The position numbers and the translations under genes are program-made. From Sphingomonadales bacterium (GTDB lineage: Bacteria > Pseudomonadota > Alphaproteobacteria > Sphingomonadales > Sphingomonadaceae), in NCBI GenBank assembly GCA_027483465.1, contig JAIXUQ010000091.1, forward strand, positions 1 through 42,331: DNA of 42,331 nt, in the 5' to 3' direction. Positions 7,963 to 16,973 of the stretch are shown here, piece by piece (within the stretch, counting starts at the first letter, position 1; every line of letters starts with the position of its first letter). The notes below the pieces were generated by a model that made no database searches, had not been told where the DNA came from, and saw nothing but the letters and a program-made list of their open reading frames with translations.

Positions 7963-9238
7963 CGCCCAATCGCTCGATATCGGCGCCCACAGCCTGCAAT
8001 TTTTCTTCCAGCCGCTCATAACCGCGATCGAGGTGATAGATGCGGCTCACTGTGGTTTCGCCTTCCGCCGCCAAACCGGCCAGCACCAGGCTCATCGATG
8101 CGCGCAGATCGGTTGCCATCACCGGCGCACCGTTCAGCCGGGGCACGCCGCGCACCACGGCGCTGCGGCCGCGCACGGTGATATCCGCCCCCATGCGCGC
8201 CAGTTCGGGCACGTGCATGAAGCGGTTTTCAAAGATCGTCTCGGTCAGCAGCGACGCACCGTCAGCCACGGTGAGCATGGCCATGAACTGGGCCTGCATG
8301 TCGGTGGCAAAGCCGGGATAGGGCGCGGTGGAAACATTGATGCCCTTCATCACCCCGGTGCGGCGCACGATGATACCATCGGCGGTGTCTTCGGTGGTCA
8401 CGCCGGCTTCGTGCAGCGATTCCAGCGTGGCGCCCAGATCGCTGGCCGATGCGCCCACCAATTCCACCTCGCCACCGGTGATGGCGGCGGCACAGGCATA
8501 GGAACCAGCCTCGATGCGGTCGGGCATCACGGCATAGGTGGCGCCATGCAGCTGCTTCACGCCGGTGATGGTCAATTTCTCGCTGCCGATGCCGGCGATC
8601 TTGGCGCCCATCGCCACCAGGCAGTTGCACAGATCGACAATCTCCGGCTCCCGCGCGACATTTTCCAGCACGGAAACGCCCTTGGCCAGCACGGCGGCCA
8701 TCACGGCGTTTTCGGTTGCCCCCACCGATACGATCGGGAACACATAACGCCCACCAGGCAGGCCGCCCGGTGGCGCCGTGGCCTTCACATAGCCGGCGGC
8801 CAGTTCGATCCGGGCGCCCAGATGCTCAAGGGCCTTCAGGTGCAGATCGATCGGCCGGTTGCCGATGGCGCAGCCACCGGGCAGCGACACCGTGGCTTCA
8901 CCGGCGCGCGCCAGCAGCGGGCCCAGCACCAGGATGGAGGCGCGCATCTTGCGCACGATATCATAGGGTGCCAGCGTCGAGGTGATGCGGTTGGCGCGGA
9001 TGGTCATCACCCGTCCGAATTCATCCGGGCTGGTGCCTTCGATGGTGGTGGACAGGCCGTGATTGTTGAGCAGATGGCCGAACGTGTCGATATCGGCCAG
9101 CCGCGGCAGATTCCTGAGGGTGAGCAGCTCGTCGGTCAGCAACGCGCACGGCATCAGCGTGAGGGCGGCATTCTTGGCGCCGGAAATCTGGATGCGGCCT
9201 TTGAGCGGGCGGCCACCCCGGATGACGATCTTGTCCAT
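7955..9238 (-). CDS. murA: UDP-N-acetylglucosamine 1-carboxyvinyltransferase
   Basis: Cytoplasmic enzyme of the first committed peptidoglycan step, transferring enolpyruvate from PEP to UDP-GlcNAc. Length is 427 residues, as usual. Substrate-binding Lys22 and Asn23 lie in SGAKNAAL, and the catalytic Cys123 sits in [15 protein letters not shown], the residue attacked by fosfomycin. The C-terminus ends [21 protein letters not shown]. It follows rarD after a 9-nt gap and overlaps the DUF2948 gene by 8 nt. Confidence 0.97.
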   Translation of the reverse strand: MDKIVIRGGRPLKGRIQISGAKNAALTLMPCALLTDELLTLRNLPRLADIDTFGHLLNNHGLSTTIEGTSPDEFGRVMTIRANRITSTLAPYDIVRKMRASILVLGPLLARAGEATVSLPGGCAIGNRPIDLHLKALEHLGARIELAAGYVKATAPPGGLPGGRYVFPIVSVGATENAVMAAVLAKGVSVLENVAREPEIVDLCNCLVAMGAKIAGIGSEKLTITGVKQLHGATYAVMPDRIEAGSYACAAAITGGEVELVGASASDLGATLESLHEAGVTTEDTADGIIVRRTGVMKGINVSTAPYPGFATDMQAQFMAMLTVADGASLLTETIFENRFMHVPELARMGADITVRGRSAVVRGVPRLNGAPVMATDLRASMSLVLAGLAAEGETTVSRIYHLDRGYERLEEKLQAVGADIERLGDG

Positions 9239-9247
9239 GTTGGCGCT

Positions 9248-10135
9248 TTAGCGTGTTGCCGGGCTTTGCGCCACTGGCCGCAGCGACCAGGAATAGAGCG
9301 CGAGGCCGGCCCAGATGCAGGCAAAGGCCGCCAGCCGCGGCGGGCTGAGCGTCTCGCCAAACAGGGTCACCGCCTCGATCATCACCAGCGTGGGCGACAG
9401 ATACTGCAACAGGCCCAGGGTGGACAGCGGCAGCACCCGCGCCGCCCGGCCAAACAGCAGCAGCGGCGTGGCCGTTACCACCCCGCTGGCTGCCAGCACC
9501 GCCAATTGCCAGCCGGGCAGATCCGCCAGGCCATAGGGCCGGGTGGCCAGCCAGCCCAGCGCCAGCGGCGCCAGCAGCAGGGTTTCGACGAACAGGCCGC
9601 TGAGCCCGTCCACCGCCGCCTTCTTGCGGAACAGGCCATACAGCCCGAACGACACCGCCAGCGACAGGCTGATCCACGGCAGATAGCCCAGCGCGATGGT
9701 TTGCACCGCCACCCCGGCCGCCGCCAGCGCCACCGCCGCCCATTGCAGCCGGGTGAGCCGTTCGCCCAGCAGCGCCACGCCAAACAGCACGTTGAGCAGC
9801 GGATTGATGAAATAGCCCAGCGACGTATCGAGCGCATGGCCGGCCAGGATCGCCCAGGTGTAAACCAGCCAGTTGACACCGATCGCCACGGCCGAGGCCA
9901 GCAACAGCAGCAGCAGGCGGCGATTGGCCAGGATCGGCCGCAGCCGCTGCCAGCCGCGCGATGCCGCCAGCACCAGCGAGAGCACCAGCAGCGACCAGGC
10001 AATGCGGTGGCCCAGCACATCGCCGGCCGGCACACCCTGCATCAGCCGCAGGTAAAGTGGCATCAGCCCCCAGATCACATAGGCACCCAGGCCGGCGATC
10101 AGGCCATCGCGTGTGGTGGGTGCCGGCGCGGTCAT
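9248..10135 (-). CDS. rarD: EamA-family transporter RarD
   Basis: A 295-residue inner-membrane protein of the drug/metabolite transporter superfamily, RarD type. It opens with the family signature GLGAYVIWGLMPLYLRLM and has about ten hydrophobic helices in two EamA repeats, with VGVNWLVYTWAI-like sequence (IGVNWLVYTWAILAGHALDT) and SLGYFINPLLNVLFG between the halves. RarD proteins are annotated as chloramphenicol-sensitivity permeases, but physiological substrates are unknown. It is embedded in a cell-wall and nucleotide metabolism operon, 58 bp after dcd and 9 bp before murA. Confidence 0.88.
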   Translation of the reverse strand: MTAPAPTTRDGLIAGLGAYVIWGLMPLYLRLMQGVPAGDVLGHRIAWSLLVLSLVLAASRGWQRLRPILANRRLLLLLLASAVAIGVNWLVYTWAILAGHALDTSLGYFINPLLNVLFGVALLGERLTRLQWAAVALAAAGVAVQTIALGYLPWISLSLAVSFGLYGLFRKKAAVDGLSGLFVETLLLAPLALGWLATRPYGLADLPGWQLAVLAASGVVTATPLLLFGRAARVLPLSTLGLLQYLSPTLVMIEAVTLFGETLSPPRLAAFACIWAGLALYSWSLRPVAQSPATR

Positions 10136-10193
10136 GCGGCGGCGTTAGACCGCCAGGCGCAGCCCCGCCACCCCCTGTGCGGTTATGGCTGCC

Positions 10194-10748
10194 CTACAGC
10201 CGCGGCAATGTCACGCCGCGCTGGCCCATGTATTTCCCGGCGCGGTCGGCATAGCTCACCTCGCAGGGTTCGTTGCCCTTCAGGAACAGGAATTGGCAAG
10301 CGCCTTCATTGGCATAGATTTTCGCCGGCAGCGGCGTGGTGTTGGAAAATTCCAGCGTGACATGGCCCTCCCAGCCCGGTTCCAGCGGCGTCACGTTCAC
10401 GATGATGCCGCAGCGGGCATAGGTGGACTTGCCCAGGCAGATGACCAGCACATCGCGCGGGATGCGGAAATATTCCACCGTGCGGGCCAGGGCAAAACTG
10501 TTGGGCGGGATCACGCAGACATCGGTCTTGCGGTCGACAAAGCTGTTGGCCTGGAAATCCTTGGGATCGACCACGGCCGAATCGACATTGGTGAAGATCT
10601 TGAACTCGTCCGCCACCCGCGCGTCATAGCCATAGCTGGACAGGCCATAGCTGATGCAGCCACCGCGCGTCTGCCGCTCCACAAAGGGCTCGATCATGCC
10701 AGTGGCCTGCGCCTGTTCGCGGATCCAGCGGTCGGAGAGAACGGACAT
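10194..10748 (-). CDS. dcd: dCTP deaminase
   Basis: A 184-residue cytoplasmic enzyme converting dCTP to dUTP for thymidylate synthesis. The trimeric dUTPase-like fold is recognizable from [20 protein letters not shown] and [22 protein letters not shown], with the likely catalytic Glu133 in TLEFSN. The phosphate-binding GKSTYARCG motif is at residues 106-114. It starts on the last base of the UPF0262 stop codon (TGATG), so the two are probably translated together. The family includes bifunctional deaminase/dUTPases; this one resembles the monofunctional proteobacterial type. Confidence 0.96.
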   Translation of the reverse strand: MSVLSDRWIREQAQATGMIEPFVERQTRGGCISYGLSSYGYDARVADEFKIFTNVDSAVVDPKDFQANSFVDRKTDVCVIPPNSFALARTVEYFRIPRDVLVICLGKSTYARCGIIVNVTPLEPGWEGHVTLEFSNTTPLPAKIYANEGACQFLFLKGNEPCEVSYADRAGKYMGQRGVTLPRL

Positions 10749-11233
10749 CAGTGCCCCTTGATGTGCAGCACGCAGATCAGCGTGAACAGCCGCCGCGCGG
10801 TGTCGAAATCCACCACGGCGCGCGGTTCCAGCCGCTCCTTGAGCAATTCGGCGGCGTCGTTGTGGATGCCGCGCCGCGCCATGTCGATGGTCTCGATCTG
10901 CTGCGGGCTGGATTGGCGGATGGCCTGGTAATAGCTGTCGCAGATCGCGAAATATTCACGGATCGTGCGGCGAAACGGCGACAGCGCAAGCTGGAACTGG
11001 TCCACCGGCCGATCACCGCTGTCGGAAACGGTCACATCCAGCCGGCCATCCTCCACGCCCAGCAGCAGCTTGTAGGGGCCGTTGTGCCCGGCCTCCACCG
11101 CTGCCACCGGCCGGAAGACATTGCCTTCCAGCAGATCGAAGATGGCCACCCGCCGCTCCTGCTCGATATCGGCGTTGCGCCACAGGATGGTGCGTTCGTC
11201 CAGCTTGATGTCGATCAGGCGATGGTCGCTCAT
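10748..11233 (-). CDS. UPF0262 family protein
   Basis: A 161-residue soluble protein of the UPF0262 family, restricted largely to alphaproteobacteria and functionally uncharacterized. Conserved blocks are RLIDIKLDE near the N-terminus, [34 protein letters not shown] in the middle and [20 protein letters not shown] at the end. The start overlaps the stop of the upstream hydrolase gene (ATGA), and its stop overlaps the dcd start, which suggests strict co-expression with dcd. The family is often near nucleotide or histidine biosynthesis genes; no activity can be inferred from sequence. Confidence 0.88.
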   Translation of the reverse strand: MSDHRLIDIKLDERTILWRNADIEQERRVAIFDLLEGNVFRPVAAVEAGHNGPYKLLLGVEDGRLDVTVSDSGDRPVDQFQLALSPFRRTIREYFAICDSYYQAIRQSSPQQIETIDMARRGIHNDAAELLKERLEPRAVVDFDTARRLFTLICVLHIKGH

Positions 11234-12333
11234 GGTGCCACCGCCGGAAAGCTGCCCACCAGCCGCGCCAGGCCGTCGCGCACCGGCTGCAGGCCATCAT
11301 CCTGGGTCTTGCCCAGCCGCACCACCACCAGGCGTTTGGAAGGCACCACGATCACATATTGGCCCAGATGGCCGATGGCGGCAAAGGCATCGGCCGGGCC
11401 GGCGCGCCAGAACAGCGCCCGGTCATCCCCACCCACCGGCCGGCGGTTCAGCCAGAATTGCCCGCCATAGCCGGCATTGGTGGGCGACGGCGTTGCCACA
11501 AAGCGCACCCAATCGGGCCGCACCACCTGCACCCCGGCCACCACGCCCTGATCCAGATAGAGCTGGCCAAAGGCCGCCCAGTCCCGCGCGGTGGCATGGC
11601 AGAGCGAGCCGCCATAAAAATTGCCGGCCGGATCAAATTCGCACAGCAGCGATGGCATGCCGGCCGGGCCTGACAGGCGTTCGGCGATGAACTGGCGCAT
11701 GCGCGCCTTGCGGGTGGCAGGATCGGCCCGCGGCGCCACCGCATCGGCGACGATACGGGCCAGGATATGGCTGGTCAGCGTATTATATTCAAAACGCGTG
11801 CCCGGCGGCACCTCGGCCGGTTCGGCCACCGCCGCCTTGTAGATATCGGCCGATGTGTCGGCAAACAGCGCCCGGTTGGTGTCGGCCCGTTCCGGCGCCG
11901 GCCCGGCTTCCAGATGCTTCACGCCCGAGGCCATGTGCAGCAGTTGGCGCAGCGTGGTCTTGCCGCGGGCATCGGCCCGCCATTCCGGCACCGGGGCTGG
12001 CACGTCCAGCTCCAGCTTGCCATCGCCCACCAGTTCACCGATCAGGGTGGCGGTGATGGATTTCGCCATCGACCAGCTGATCAGCCGCGTGCCCGGCCCG
12101 ATGCCGCGGCCATAGCGTTCATACACACGCTGGCCATCCCTCAGCACGATCAGCGCCCGCGTTTCGCCCAGCGCCGGATCGGTGAAGAAGGCATCGGCGG
12201 CCGGCAGGGCCGAAGCCGGCGCAACCGCCGGGATGCGCGCCGGCCGCGCCGCGGGGGCAGCCAGCGCCGCGCCCGCCATCATCGCGAGCAACAGGCTTGC
12301 CAGTCCGCCGGTCTTTGCGCACCTTGTCATCAT
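11230..12333 (-). CDS. exported serine hydrolase, class C beta-lactamase family
   Basis: A COG1680 serine hydrolase of about 367 residues with an N-terminal signal peptide (cleavage near ALAAPA, around residue 26). The catalytic SxxK reads SMAK at about residues 88-91 within ISWSMAKSITATLIG, the spacing and context of the 6-aminohexanoate-oligomer-hydrolase-like branch; a YNT motif (FEYNTLTSHIL) provides the tyrosine. Three close starts exist: GTG 12339, ATG 12333 and ATG 12330. GTG 12339 overlaps the predicted -10 box, so an ATG is favoured. It leads the operon to UPF0262-dcd-rarD-murA. The neighbouring divergent gene at 12358 looks like the N-terminal domain usually fused to this hydrolase type. 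Confidence 0.8.
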   Translation of the reverse strand: MMTRCAKTGGLASLLLAMMAGAALAAPAARPARIPAVAPASALPAADAFFTDPALGETRALIVLRDGQRVYERYGRGIGPGTRLISWSMAKSITATLIGELVGDGKLELDVPAPVPEWRADARGKTTLRQLLHMASGVKHLEAGPAPERADTNRALFADTSADIYKAAVAEPAEVPPGTRFEYNTLTSHILARIVADAVAPRADPATRKARMRQFIAERLSGPAGMPSLLCEFDPAGNFYGGSLCHATARDWAAFGQLYLDQGVVAGVQVVRPDWVRFVATPSPTNAGYGGQFWLNRRPVGGDDRALFWRAGPADAFAAIGHLGQYVIVVPSKRLVVVRLGKTQDDGLQPVRDGLARLVGSFPAVAP

Positions 12334-12337
12334 CCGC

Positions 12338-12367
12338 ACGCTAGAGGCCCTGCCCCCATGCTGGCAA
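12338..12367 (-). promoter_or_regulatory. putative promoter of the hydrolase-dcd-murA operon
   Basis: On the minus strand TTGCCA (12367-12362) is followed after 18 bp by TAGCGT (12343-12338). The expected start site, about 12331, coincides with the ATGs at 12333/12330, so the message may be leaderless. The -35 lies inside the first codons of the divergent gene that begins at 12358. Confidence 0.4.
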
Positions 12368-12714
12368 GTGAGACGTCATCACCCGCCCCCGCACCACGCC
12401 GCCGCCGCTGGCTGCTGTGGGCGCCGCTGCTGCTGCTGTGTGCGGCGGCCGGCGGCTGGCTGGGCCTCAAACACTCCAGCACCGGCCGGCAGGCCGAACT
12501 GGCCAGCGGCTATATCGCGCATGTCGTGTGCTCCTGCCGTTATGTGGGCGGGCGCGACATGGCCAGTTGCGAGACCGACCGCGAGCCGGGCACCGAAATC
12601 GTGCAGATCGAGGACGACACCAGCAAACGCACCATCACTGCCCGTGCGCCGCTGCTCAGCCGCCGGATCGCCCGCTTTGATCCGGAATTTGGCTGCACGC
12701 TCGATCCGCCCTGA
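12358..12714 (+). CDS. small membrane-anchored cysteine-containing protein, hydrolase N-domain-like
   Basis: A 118-residue protein of no assigned function. It has a basic, proline-rich N-terminus (about 1-17), one transmembrane helix (WLLWAPLLLLCAAAGGWLGL, about 18-37) and a periplasmic part with four cysteines (C58, C60, C71, C113). The pattern GYIAHVVCSC, then GRD, then FGCTLDPP at the end, resembles the N-terminal domain that precedes the SMxKS hydrolase domain in many proteobacterial COG1680 proteins. Here a hydrolase of that type is encoded divergently, with start codons only about 24 bp apart. AGAGG 10 nt before the ATG may be the ribosome-binding site. The domain resemblance is from memory of the family and needs a profile search. 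Confidence 0.7.
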   Translation: MLASETSSPAPAPRRRRWLLWAPLLLLCAAAGGWLGLKHSSTGRQAELASGYIAHVVCSCRYVGGRDMASCETDREPGTEIVQIEDDTSKRTITARAPLLSRRIARFDPEFGCTLDPP

Positions 12715-12729
12715 TACCCAGAGCCATAC

Positions 12730-13704
12730 TCAGAGCCACCCCCGCCAGCGGAACAGCGCATAGGGCAGGATGGCGGCGGCCAGCATGATGCCCAGCGCCA
12801 TCGGATAGCCCCAGAGCCAGGCCAGTTCCGGCATATGGGCGAAATTCATGCCATAGATGCCGGCCACCAGCGTGGGCGGCAGGAAGATCAGGCTGGCCAC
12901 CGAAAAAATCTTGAACACCGCATTCTGCTCGATGCTGATCAGGCCCAGCGTCGCATCCAGCAGGAAGGTGAGATTGCCGCCGACATAGCTGGCCTGGTCC
13001 GACAGGCTGGCCAGATCGCGCAGCTGGGTCTTGATCTGAGCCGCCAGCCCCGCATCTTTGGGCGCGGCAAATTGCAGGAACGACAGCGCGCGGGTGAGCG
13101 ACACCGATGATTCGCGCGCTTTCGACAGCGCATCCTGCGCCCCGCCCAGCCGGGTGAGCAGCGCCTGCAACGCCAGGTTGGAGCGCCGCTGCTGCCGCCC
13201 CGGTTCGGCCAGATCGGCGCGGCGGAAGGCAGCGCGGGAAATCGCGTCCACCTCGCGGCCGATATGTTCGAACCCGTCGGCCAGCCGGTCAACAATCGTG
13301 TCGATCAGCGCCATCAGCGCCACGCCCGGACCGGCGCACAGATCGGGGCTGCGGGTGGCCTGCGCGGCAAACCGGTCAAAGCTGCGCACCTCGTGATAGC
13401 GCACCGTCACCAGATGGTGGCGGCCCAGCACGAAGCTGACCGCGCAGCTTTCCGGATGTTCGGTGATGATGCCTGTGGCCAGGGTCACGGTCATCACGAT
13501 GGCGCCATTGTCGATATAGAGCCGGCTGGAGGTCTCGATCTCGGCCATGTCATCGGCGGTGGGCACGTCAAAGCCCAGCGCCGTCTCCACCAGCGCTTCC
13601 TCGGCCGCGGTGGGATTGATCAGGTCGATCCACACCGCATCGGCCGGCAAGGCCTCACCCTCGGCCAGTTGCCGGTTGCCGGAAGCAGAGAAAATGCGCA
13701 GCAT
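12730..13704 (-). CDS. CorA-family magnesium/divalent metal transporter
   Basis: A 324-residue inner-membrane channel of the CorA (MIT) family for Mg2+ or related divalent cations. The long N-terminal cytoplasmic domain ends in helices (LLTRLGGAQDALSKARESSVSL), followed by two C-terminal membrane helices. The GMN signature is at residues 285-287 (IYGMNFAHMPEL) and forms the selectivity filter. ATG 13704 gives the normal N-terminus MLRIFSASG; the open frame extends upstream to a GTG at 13791 but that would overlap the divergent gene's start. The gene is convergent with the one at 12358 (15 bp apart). Confidence 0.9.
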   Translation of the reverse strand: MLRIFSASGNRQLAEGEALPADAVWIDLINPTAAEEALVETALGFDVPTADDMAEIETSSRLYIDNGAIVMTVTLATGIITEHPESCAVSFVLGRHHLVTVRYHEVRSFDRFAAQATRSPDLCAGPGVALMALIDTIVDRLADGFEHIGREVDAISRAAFRRADLAEPGRQQRRSNLALQALLTRLGGAQDALSKARESSVSLTRALSFLQFAAPKDAGLAAQIKTQLRDLASLSDQASYVGGNLTFLLDATLGLISIEQNAVFKIFSVASLIFLPPTLVAGIYGMNFAHMPELAWLWGYPMALGIMLAAAILPYALFRWRGWL

Positions 13705-13780
13705 GGGGGCGATGATGGCGAATTTGCCGCGCTGATGTAACCCCTTGGCGCCGCCGCCCGAACTGCGGGAGAGGACAGAT

Positions 13781-14644
13781 ATGGCAAGCACCGCTCCACA
13801 GATTGAAACTGCCCCGCTGCCGGAGCGCCCAGGGCCGCGCCGCGTGCTGCGCCATCACTGGCTGGTGCGGGCCACCCACTGGGCCTATGCGCTGGCGATC
13901 ATCATCCTGATCATGACCGGCCTCAACATTTTCGGCGCCCATCCCAGGCTCTACTGGGGCGATGCCGGCTCGGTGGACGACCGGCGCGGCCAATGGCTGG
14001 CGATCGGTGCCAGCGGGCCGGCGGCGGCGCGCGATGGCTGGCTGGAGCTGAACGGCACCCGCCACACCACCACCGGCCTGCTCGGCGTTTCGGCCGGCCC
14101 GGATGGCCGGCCCAGTCTGGTCGCCTTCCCGCACTGGGCCACATTGCCGGCGATGCGCGATCTGGCCACCGCCCGCACCTGGCATTTCTTCTTCGCCTGG
14201 GTGTTGATCCTCAACGGCCTTGCCTGGCTGGGCCACGCGCTGCTGTCGGGCCGGCTGTGGCGCGAAATCCTGCCCAGCCGCGCCCAGCTCAGCCCTGCCC
14301 ATCTGTGGCATGATGTGATCGAGCATCTGAAACTCAATTTTCCCAAGGGTGAGGCCGCCCTCTCCTATGAAGTGCTGCAACGCCTCGCCTATGCCGGCGT
14401 CACCCTCATCCTCCTCCCCATCGTCATTCTCACCGGGCTGGCGATGTCGCCGGGCATGGATGCGGCCTGGCCTTTCCTCGACGCGCTGTGGGGCGGGCGG
14501 CAATCAGCCCGTTCGGTGCATTTTCTCGCCATGGCCGCGATCACCGGCTTCCTGGCGCTGCATCTTGTGCTGGTGATCCTTTCCGGCCCCATCCGGCAGG
14601 TGGGCGCGATGATCACCGGCCGCCTTGCGATCGGGGGCCAATGA
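13781..14644 (+). CDS. cytochrome b561-type membrane protein
   Basis: A 287-residue integral membrane cytochrome b/b6-domain protein. Four main hydrophobic helices carry histidines suited to heme b ligation: RATHWAYALAIIILIMTG (first), TWHFFFAWVLILNG (second), and VHFLAMAAITGFLALHLVLV (last, with two His). A soluble loop of about 80 residues separates helices one and two. The start is ATG 13781 behind a good GGGAGAGGA ribosome-binding site. The stop overlaps the next ATG (ATGA), coupling it to a molybdopterin oxidoreductase; it probably passes electrons between the quinone pool and that enzyme. Confidence 0.88.
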   Translation: MASTAPQIETAPLPERPGPRRVLRHHWLVRATHWAYALAIIILIMTGLNIFGAHPRLYWGDAGSVDDRRGQWLAIGASGPAAARDGWLELNGTRHTTTGLLGVSAGPDGRPSLVAFPHWATLPAMRDLATARTWHFFFAWVLILNGLAWLGHALLSGRLWREILPSRAQLSPAHLWHDVIEHLKLNFPKGEAALSYEVLQRLAYAGVTLILLPIVILTGLAMSPGMDAAWPFLDALWGGRQSARSVHFLAMAAITGFLALHLVLVILSGPIRQVGAMITGRLAIGGQ

Positions 14645-15417
14645 TGATCCTCAAGCGCCGCCAGTTGCTCACCGCCCTGCCCGCCGGCCTGATGCTGTCG
14701 GGCTGCGATGCGCTCACCCGCAATCCCGGCGCCAAGGCCATCGTCAGCGCCGGCGAACAGGCCACCTACCGCTGGCACCGGCTGGTTGGCCGCGATGGCC
14801 TGGCCCGGGAATTCGGCGCCGCCGATATCTCGCCGGTGTTCAAGGTGAACGGCACCCATGAGCCGACCAACCCGGAATGGCAGGCCCTGGCGGCCGGCGG
14901 CTTTGCCGATTGGCGGCTGAAGGTGAGCGGGCTGGTTTCCCGCGAACTTGCCATGTCGCTGGCCGATCTGCATCGGCTGCCGCAGCGCACCCAGATCACC
15001 CGCCATGATTGCGTGGAGGGCTGGAGCGCCATTGGCCAGTGGACCGGGCCGCAACTGGCCCCCATCCTCAAGGCCGCCGGCCTGCGGGATGGCGCCCGTT
15101 ACATCGTGTTCCTGTGCGCCGATGATTATGGCGGCGAAGCCAGCAAGGGCGGCCTGCAATCAACCAGCCGTTATTATGAGAGCGTGGACCTGGTCGACGC
15201 CTTTCATCCCCAGACCATCCTCGCCCACAGCCTCAACGGCGCACCACTTTCTGCTGGCAACGGTGCCCCGGTGCGGCTGCGGGTGGAACGCCAACTGGGC
15301 TACAAACAGGCCAAATATCTGATGCACATCGTGGTGGCCGAAAGCCTCGCCCCCTTCGGCAGCGGCAAGGGGGGCTATTGGCCGGACCGCGGCTATGAAT
15401 GGTACGCCGGCACCTGA
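14641..15417 (+). CDS. sulfite oxidase-like molybdopterin oxidoreductase, probable lipoprotein
   Basis: A 258-residue periplasmic molybdenum-cofactor protein of the sulfite oxidase / MsrP superfamily. The Mo-coordinating Cys is C124 in ITRHDCVEGWSAIGQW, and DDYGGEASKGG and HPQTILAHSLNG are further family segments. The N-terminus combines an RR pair (KRRQLLTALPAG) with a lipobox LSGC, lipidated Cys at residue 22, so it may be a Tat-exported lipoprotein. Substrate unknown: methionine sulfoxide reductases and sulfite dehydrogenases share this fold. ATG 14641 overlaps the cytochrome gene stop; ATG 14644 is an equally possible start. Confidence 0.86.
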   Translation: MMILKRRQLLTALPAGLMLSGCDALTRNPGAKAIVSAGEQATYRWHRLVGRDGLAREFGAADISPVFKVNGTHEPTNPEWQALAAGGFADWRLKVSGLVSRELAMSLADLHRLPQRTQITRHDCVEGWSAIGQWTGPQLAPILKAAGLRDGARYIVFLCADDYGGEASKGGLQSTSRYYESVDLVDAFHPQTILAHSLNGAPLSAGNGAPVRLRVERQLGYKQAKYLMHIVVAESLAPFGSGKGGYWPDRGYEWYAGT

Positions 15418-15530
15418 CGGGGGGCGCGGGCCCAGCATCGCCCCTGTCCTGCACGGCCGGCTTCTGCCATGATCGCAAGCCTGCGCCTTTGGGGCCGGCG
15501 GCCGGCAGATGCGCGTTTGGGGCAGCCAGC

Positions 15531-16904
15531 ATGAACCATCCTCCGCAACCGGCCACCGCTTCGCCCGCAGAGCGGCGCGCCGCCATGCTGCGATCAGGCC
15601 CGGTGCTGCCCACCCTGTTGCGGCTGACCCTGCCCAATCTGGTCGCCCTGGGCTCGGCCGCCGTGGTCTCGATTGCGGAGACGGCCTATGTCGGCCGGAT
15701 CGGCGTCGCCGCGCTGGGCGGCATCGCGCTGGCCTTCCCGCTGTTCATGCTGATGCAGATGCTGTCGGCCGGGGCCATGGGGGGCACGATTTCCGGCGCC
15801 ATCAGCCGCGCCATGGGCGCCGGCAACCGCCCGCTGGCACAGGCGCTGGCCCTTGCCGGCTTTGCCATCGCCGTGGTGTTTGGCCTTGCCCTGGCGGTGA
15901 TGGTGCGCGCGTTCGGGCGGGATCTGTTTGCGGCGCTGGGCGGCAGCGGCCCGGTGCTTGAACAGGCATTGGCCTTTGCCAACACCGCCGCCTGGGCCAT
16001 TCCCGCCATCTGGCTGGCCAACACGCTGTCCTCGGTGCTCAGAGGATCGGGCAACATGGCCTTGCCGGCCAATATCCTGCTGGTTGCCGGCATCGGGCAG
16101 GTGCTGATCGGCGGGGCGCTGGGGCTTGGGGTGGGGCCGGTGCCGGCGCTGGGCATTGCCGGCGTGGCGCTGGGGCAGGTGGCGGCCTTCTGGGCGGCTG
16201 CGATCATCCTGTTCCTCTGCCTGCGCAGCGGTCGCGCGGCGGTTGGCCTGCACTTTGCCGCCGGGGCGGCGCGGGCCGAACATGTGAAGGCCCTGATGCG
16301 GGTGGGCGGGATCGCCATGTTCTCGCCGCTGCTCTCGGTCGCATCGGTGCTGATGCTCACCCGCATTGTCGCGCGGCTTGGGCCGGATGTGCTGGCCGGC
16401 TATGGCATTGGCGTGCGGCTGGAATTCCTGCTGATCCCGATTGCCTTCTCGGTGGGCGTGGCGGCAGTGCCGATGGTGGGCACCGCCATCGGATCGGGCG
16501 ACATCGCGCGGGCCCGGCGCGTCGCCTGGATTTCGGGCGGGCTGGCCTTTGCCACCGTGGGCAGCATCGGGCTGGTGGCGTTGATCAGCCCGGGACTGTG
16601 GGTCAATCTGTTCACCGATGTGATCCCGGTGCGGGCGGCGGCCTATGCCTATTTCTCGGTCGCCGGCTATGGCTATGGCCTGTTCGGGCTGGGGCTGTGC
16701 CTTTATTTCGCTTCGCAGGGGGCTGGCAGGGTGGGCGGTGTGATCATGGCGCAGGCGCTGCGCACGGCGATCATCTTTGGCGGCGGCATGCTGCTGATCG
16801 GCCCGTCCGCTTCGGCCGGGCAGGTGTTTCTTCTGTCAACCACCGCCATGGCGGCGATGGGGATCGGCACCGCCCTGGTGGTGAAGCTGAGCCGCTGGCA
16901 ATGA
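15531..16904 (+). CDS. MATE family efflux transporter
   Basis: A 457-residue inner-membrane exporter with about twelve hydrophobic helices in two homologous halves, belonging to the multidrug and toxic compound extrusion (MATE) family, which uses Na+ or H+ gradients. Family features are the early LRLTLPNLVALGSAAVVSIAETAYVGRIG segment, GNMALPANILLV in the middle, and LEFLLIPIAFSVGVAAVPMVGTAIG in the second half. ATG 15531 is chosen over upstream in-frame starts because it begins just before the first conserved helix. It stands alone, 113 bp after the molybdoprotein, and is convergent with the antiporter gene at 16974. Substrate cannot be inferred. Confidence 0.9.
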   Translation: MNHPPQPATASPAERRAAMLRSGPVLPTLLRLTLPNLVALGSAAVVSIAETAYVGRIGVAALGGIALAFPLFMLMQMLSAGAMGGTISGAISRAMGAGNRPLAQALALAGFAIAVVFGLALAVMVRAFGRDLFAALGGSGPVLEQALAFANTAAWAIPAIWLANTLSSVLRGSGNMALPANILLVAGIGQVLIGGALGLGVGPVPALGIAGVALGQVAAFWAAAIILFLCLRSGRAAVGLHFAAGAARAEHVKALMRVGGIAMFSPLLSVASVLMLTRIVARLGPDVLAGYGIGVRLEFLLIPIAFSVGVAAVPMVGTAIGSGDIARARRVAWISGGLAFATVGSIGLVALISPGLWVNLFTDVIPVRAAAYAYFSVAGYGYGLFGLGLCLYFASQGAGRVGGVIMAQALRTAIIFGGGMLLIGPSASAGQVFLLSTTAMAAMGIGTALVVKLSRWQ

Positions 16905-16973
16905 TGGGCTTGGGATGGGGCGAACCGCCAGAACCGAACCGAATCGTCAAATCTGCCAAAACCCGGGCGGCGT

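Noticed and set aside
7802-10360. 852-codon open frame antisense to murA, rarD and dcd
   Set aside because: Glutamine/histidine-rich shadow spanning three well-identified genes.
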